This document shows, in pieces, positions 61,714 through 64,000 of a stretch of DNA of 64,000 nt. This DNA is from Tetrahymena thermophila SB210. Taxonomy: Eukaryota; Ciliophora; Oligohymenophorea; Hymenostomatida; Tetrahymenidae. Location of the stretch: contig NW_002476370.1 in the NCBI RefSeq assembly GCF_000189635.1, positions 310,001-374,000 on the forward strand. The letters run 5' to 3'. Both the position numbers and the translations under genes were made by a program. Within the stretch, counting starts at the first letter, position 1, and each line of letters begins with the position of its first letter. The notes under the pieces were generated by a model that made no database searches, was not told where the DNA came from, and saw only the letters and a list, made by a program, of their open reading frames with translations.

Positions 61714-63478
61714 AGATTTAATATATTTATTTGTTTATTAAGAGTGTTTTTGATTTAGATTTTGATTTATTTATTTGTTTGTTTATGTTTTGATTTTTTT
61801 TTAATTTAATGAATTATAATTTCAATCAACTATTATTTTCAAGCTTTTAATTAATTTTGAATATAGATTTATAGCTTTACTTTTCAAAGTTAATCAAAAA
61901 TCTGGATAAATCTAAATATTTTTAGTGATATATTTTCTTTTATTCAAGTGGTAAGCTTGAGTTTTTTAAATTAAAAATTTTAATTATTCTATGTTACTTA
62001 TCTTTGCAAGAGTCAAACAACTCCAACAAGAATGTTTTAAATTTAGCCTTTAGTTCTTAAATAAGCAATTCTAGATTTTAATATTATGCATTTTCATAAT
62101 AAAAAATAATGATAGTGTTGTTAATATATATATTTCATATATAAAATTTATACTTTACAATTTAGAGCCAGCTAGTTAGTATATTAGACAAAGCAAATAA
62201 GCGATTAAAGATCCTATCAATAAATTGAGGCTGATAAAGATTTAAATTAATTAACTCTTATCAAACTCAATACAAGCATGAAAGATAAAATATCACTTAT
62301 TCACCTCATTTAATGAGAAGTCAAATTCTTCTTTATATTTTTAAGGATTTTACTCAATCAAAAGTAAATAGTTTTTGAACTACCTCTCATTTATGTAAAG
62401 CGCTTAAAAAGATTTTTGTATTTAAGCAAGTATCATTTAAGAAAAAAGATATATTTATCAAAGCGATTGAAATAAAAGCAAAAACACTAAATAAAAGCTA
62501 GTAAAAAGAAGAATCTTAATTATTCCCTCTTATATTCTACTTTGTAAGATTAACATTGACTTTGTGAATGAAGTTGAAAAAAATAACTTAACATTTATTT
62601 TAATTGATAAAAGCTTATAATTATTATAAAATATATAAGTACTATCACAATTTCGATATTGCGTAATTATTGATAATAGAATAGAAATTAAAAGAAGTTT
62701 TATGTTAATTTATATAAGCAATAAAGTTTTAAAATACGATTTGATTGAAAGCTTTTCTATCAATCAAGAAACTTAAATAATATAAAAATAAATAACCAGT
62801 AGCATTCTTTTTATAGGATAGGAAAGCAAAAAAAAGACATAATTTGGAAGTACAAGCTGCTTATAATTTGAAATTATACTTTGCATTTGTTAACTAAATA
62901 AAATATGGATGGATTCTATCTAATCTAATAATTTAATGCAATATCGCTTTAATCAAATTTTAGATTTTAAATGATATTATTTGATTCAGTAAGAGTGTTT
63001 GTTACTTTGTTATCCTTTATTCTTGAAAATTTATTTAATTTGAAATTAAATCTCGAAATCTATAAGCAAGTGAGTAGCTATTATATGCATTTTATAATTT
63101 ACAGAGTCTAATTAAAAAAATTATCAAAAAAGCGAACTATTTTACGAATATTACAAAGAAAACAATTTTTAAATATAAATAAAATACAAAAATTTAATTT
63201 AATTTACATTTAATTCCATTTTACTTTACATTTTAAATATTTTTATTACATTATTTTTATTTTATAATTACAAAATTGAAAAATTTTTAGAGGTTGTGTG
63301 TGTTTACATATTATTAACAATTGCTGTAACTCTCGATTCAATAATCCTGCTTCTTTACTGGTTTTAGTTTTTTTGTAAGCTAGCATTAAATTAAACTGTA
63401 TTTTTTGAAGCAGTCTATTGGCCATAAAGTTTAAATTTTTATTAGAATTGTGATTTATTGATTGAATTATTTTCTTTT
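61714..63478. other. Intergenic, A+T-rich, nothing seen
   Basis: Between two minus-strand genes. The stretch 63246-63478 is open on the minus strand after the TGA of the next gene, but its composition is Asn/Lys/Ile-rich and it follows a clear stop, so I take it as 3' non-coding. Confidence 0.5.
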
Positions 63479-64000
63479 TCATTCTTCTTTTTTTTATTTC
63501 TTGTCCTCTTAACTTAGCTTTTTATCTTCCAAGTTAAAGCCTTTTTCATCTTTAGAAAGATTTCTTTCATCTGCATTTGACTTTTTTTCAAGTTTAGGGG
63601 ATAAGCTACTTTCTTATTTAATGGTTTAATTAACTAATTTCTAGGTTTTCTAATCTTAGATTTATTTATTCTTTCTTTAATTCTACTCTTCAAAATGCTG
63701 TTGTATTTTATTAGGATTCAATAAGCGATAATAATCGCTTGGAATGTTATATATGAAATTAAATAAATAATAGTAGATGTTTTCCACTATAGACCTTTTT
63801 GGATACACCTATTTACGAATCTCTTCAAAAAGTTGGTCACTCGCTTAAATCTTATCACCTGCATATAGTGTTAAAAGAGTAGTGCACTTAGATATTTCTT
63901 CACTTAGAGTTATTGGGCAGTCAAAAATTTTCAAAGAACCTTCCCATAAGACAACTTACAAATGCTAATAAAAATCTTCAGTAATTTATTTTTGCAATTT
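63479..64000 (-). CDS. 3' part of a gene running off the right edge, unknown function
   Basis: Only the last 173 residues lie in the window. The frame enters at 64000 and ends at TGA 63481-63479. The first part looks globular (VVLWEGSLKIFDCPITLSEE, LLTLYAGDKIQASDQLFEEI, IVENIYYYLFNFIYNIPSDY). After residue 100 it becomes a highly charged Lys/Glu/Gln tail (LEKKSNADERNLSKDEKGFN, ending EDKKQKKEE). No family recognised. Introns further upstream cannot be judged. Confidence 0.7.

Noticed and set aside
63246-63478. Minus-strand frame just after the last gene's TGA
   Set aside because: It follows a clear stop and has Asn/Lys/Ile-rich composition without Gln-codon pattern. Most likely 3' non-coding, though a short downstream gene cannot be fully excluded.
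1-64000. Telomere or chromosome end
   Set aside because: No CCCCAA/TTGGGG repeats anywhere in the window.

Overview
The window looks like ciliate macronuclear DNA from an oligohymenophorean close to Tetrahymena. It is extremely A+T rich. TAA and TAG are read through in every real gene at places where glutamine fits, and all genes end in TGA. Introns are short, A+T rich and GT...AG. Two tRNA genes carry the anticodon CUA, which reads UAG as glutamine. I see no operons, no bacterial signals and no transposon or virus copies. Coordinates below use this code (TAA/TAG = Gln). Where I placed introns, the summed exon length is a multiple of three.

Layout. 0-6 kb: a small Gln-rich protein (minus), a mitochondrial-type pseudouridine synthase with five introns (plus), two tRNA-Gln(CUA) genes (minus), then a diverged tandem duplication. 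6-19 kb: two giant minus-strand genes, a 1,896-residue Gln/Asn-rich protein and a 1,760-residue single-pass surface protein (beta-propeller-like repeats, cadherin-like domain, membrane segment, long cytoplasmic tail). 19-24 kb: non-coding sequence with two diverged tandem arrays and a hairpin, then what may be a decayed gene. 24-29 kb: a cysteine-rich repeat surface antigen of immobilization-antigen type and a secreted protein with two copies of a cysteine-rich module (both plus). 30-35 kb: mitochondrial ribosomal protein bL21m (minus) and Xaa-Pro dipeptidase (plus). 36-42 kb: an orphan gene (plus) and two tandem platelet-activating-factor acetylhydrolase-like paralogues (minus). 43-48 kb: an MFS/SLC22-like transporter with a very long Gln/Asn loop (plus) and an EamA/DMT transporter (minus). 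51-56 kb: a kinesin-8-like motor (plus). 57-64 kb: a Cys-cluster orphan (plus), tRNA-Tyr with an 11-nt intron (plus), a small coiled-coil protein (minus) and the 3' part of a gene running off the right edge (minus).

The genes are independently transcribed and mostly unrelated. Loose themes are mitochondrial translation (pseudouridine synthase, bL21m), the cell surface (propeller/cadherin protein, antigen, Cys-rich secreted protein, two transporters) and the machinery of the altered code (tRNA-Gln-CUA). The recurring non-genic pattern is diverged tandem duplication of 130-480 bp blocks in at least five separate intergenic places.
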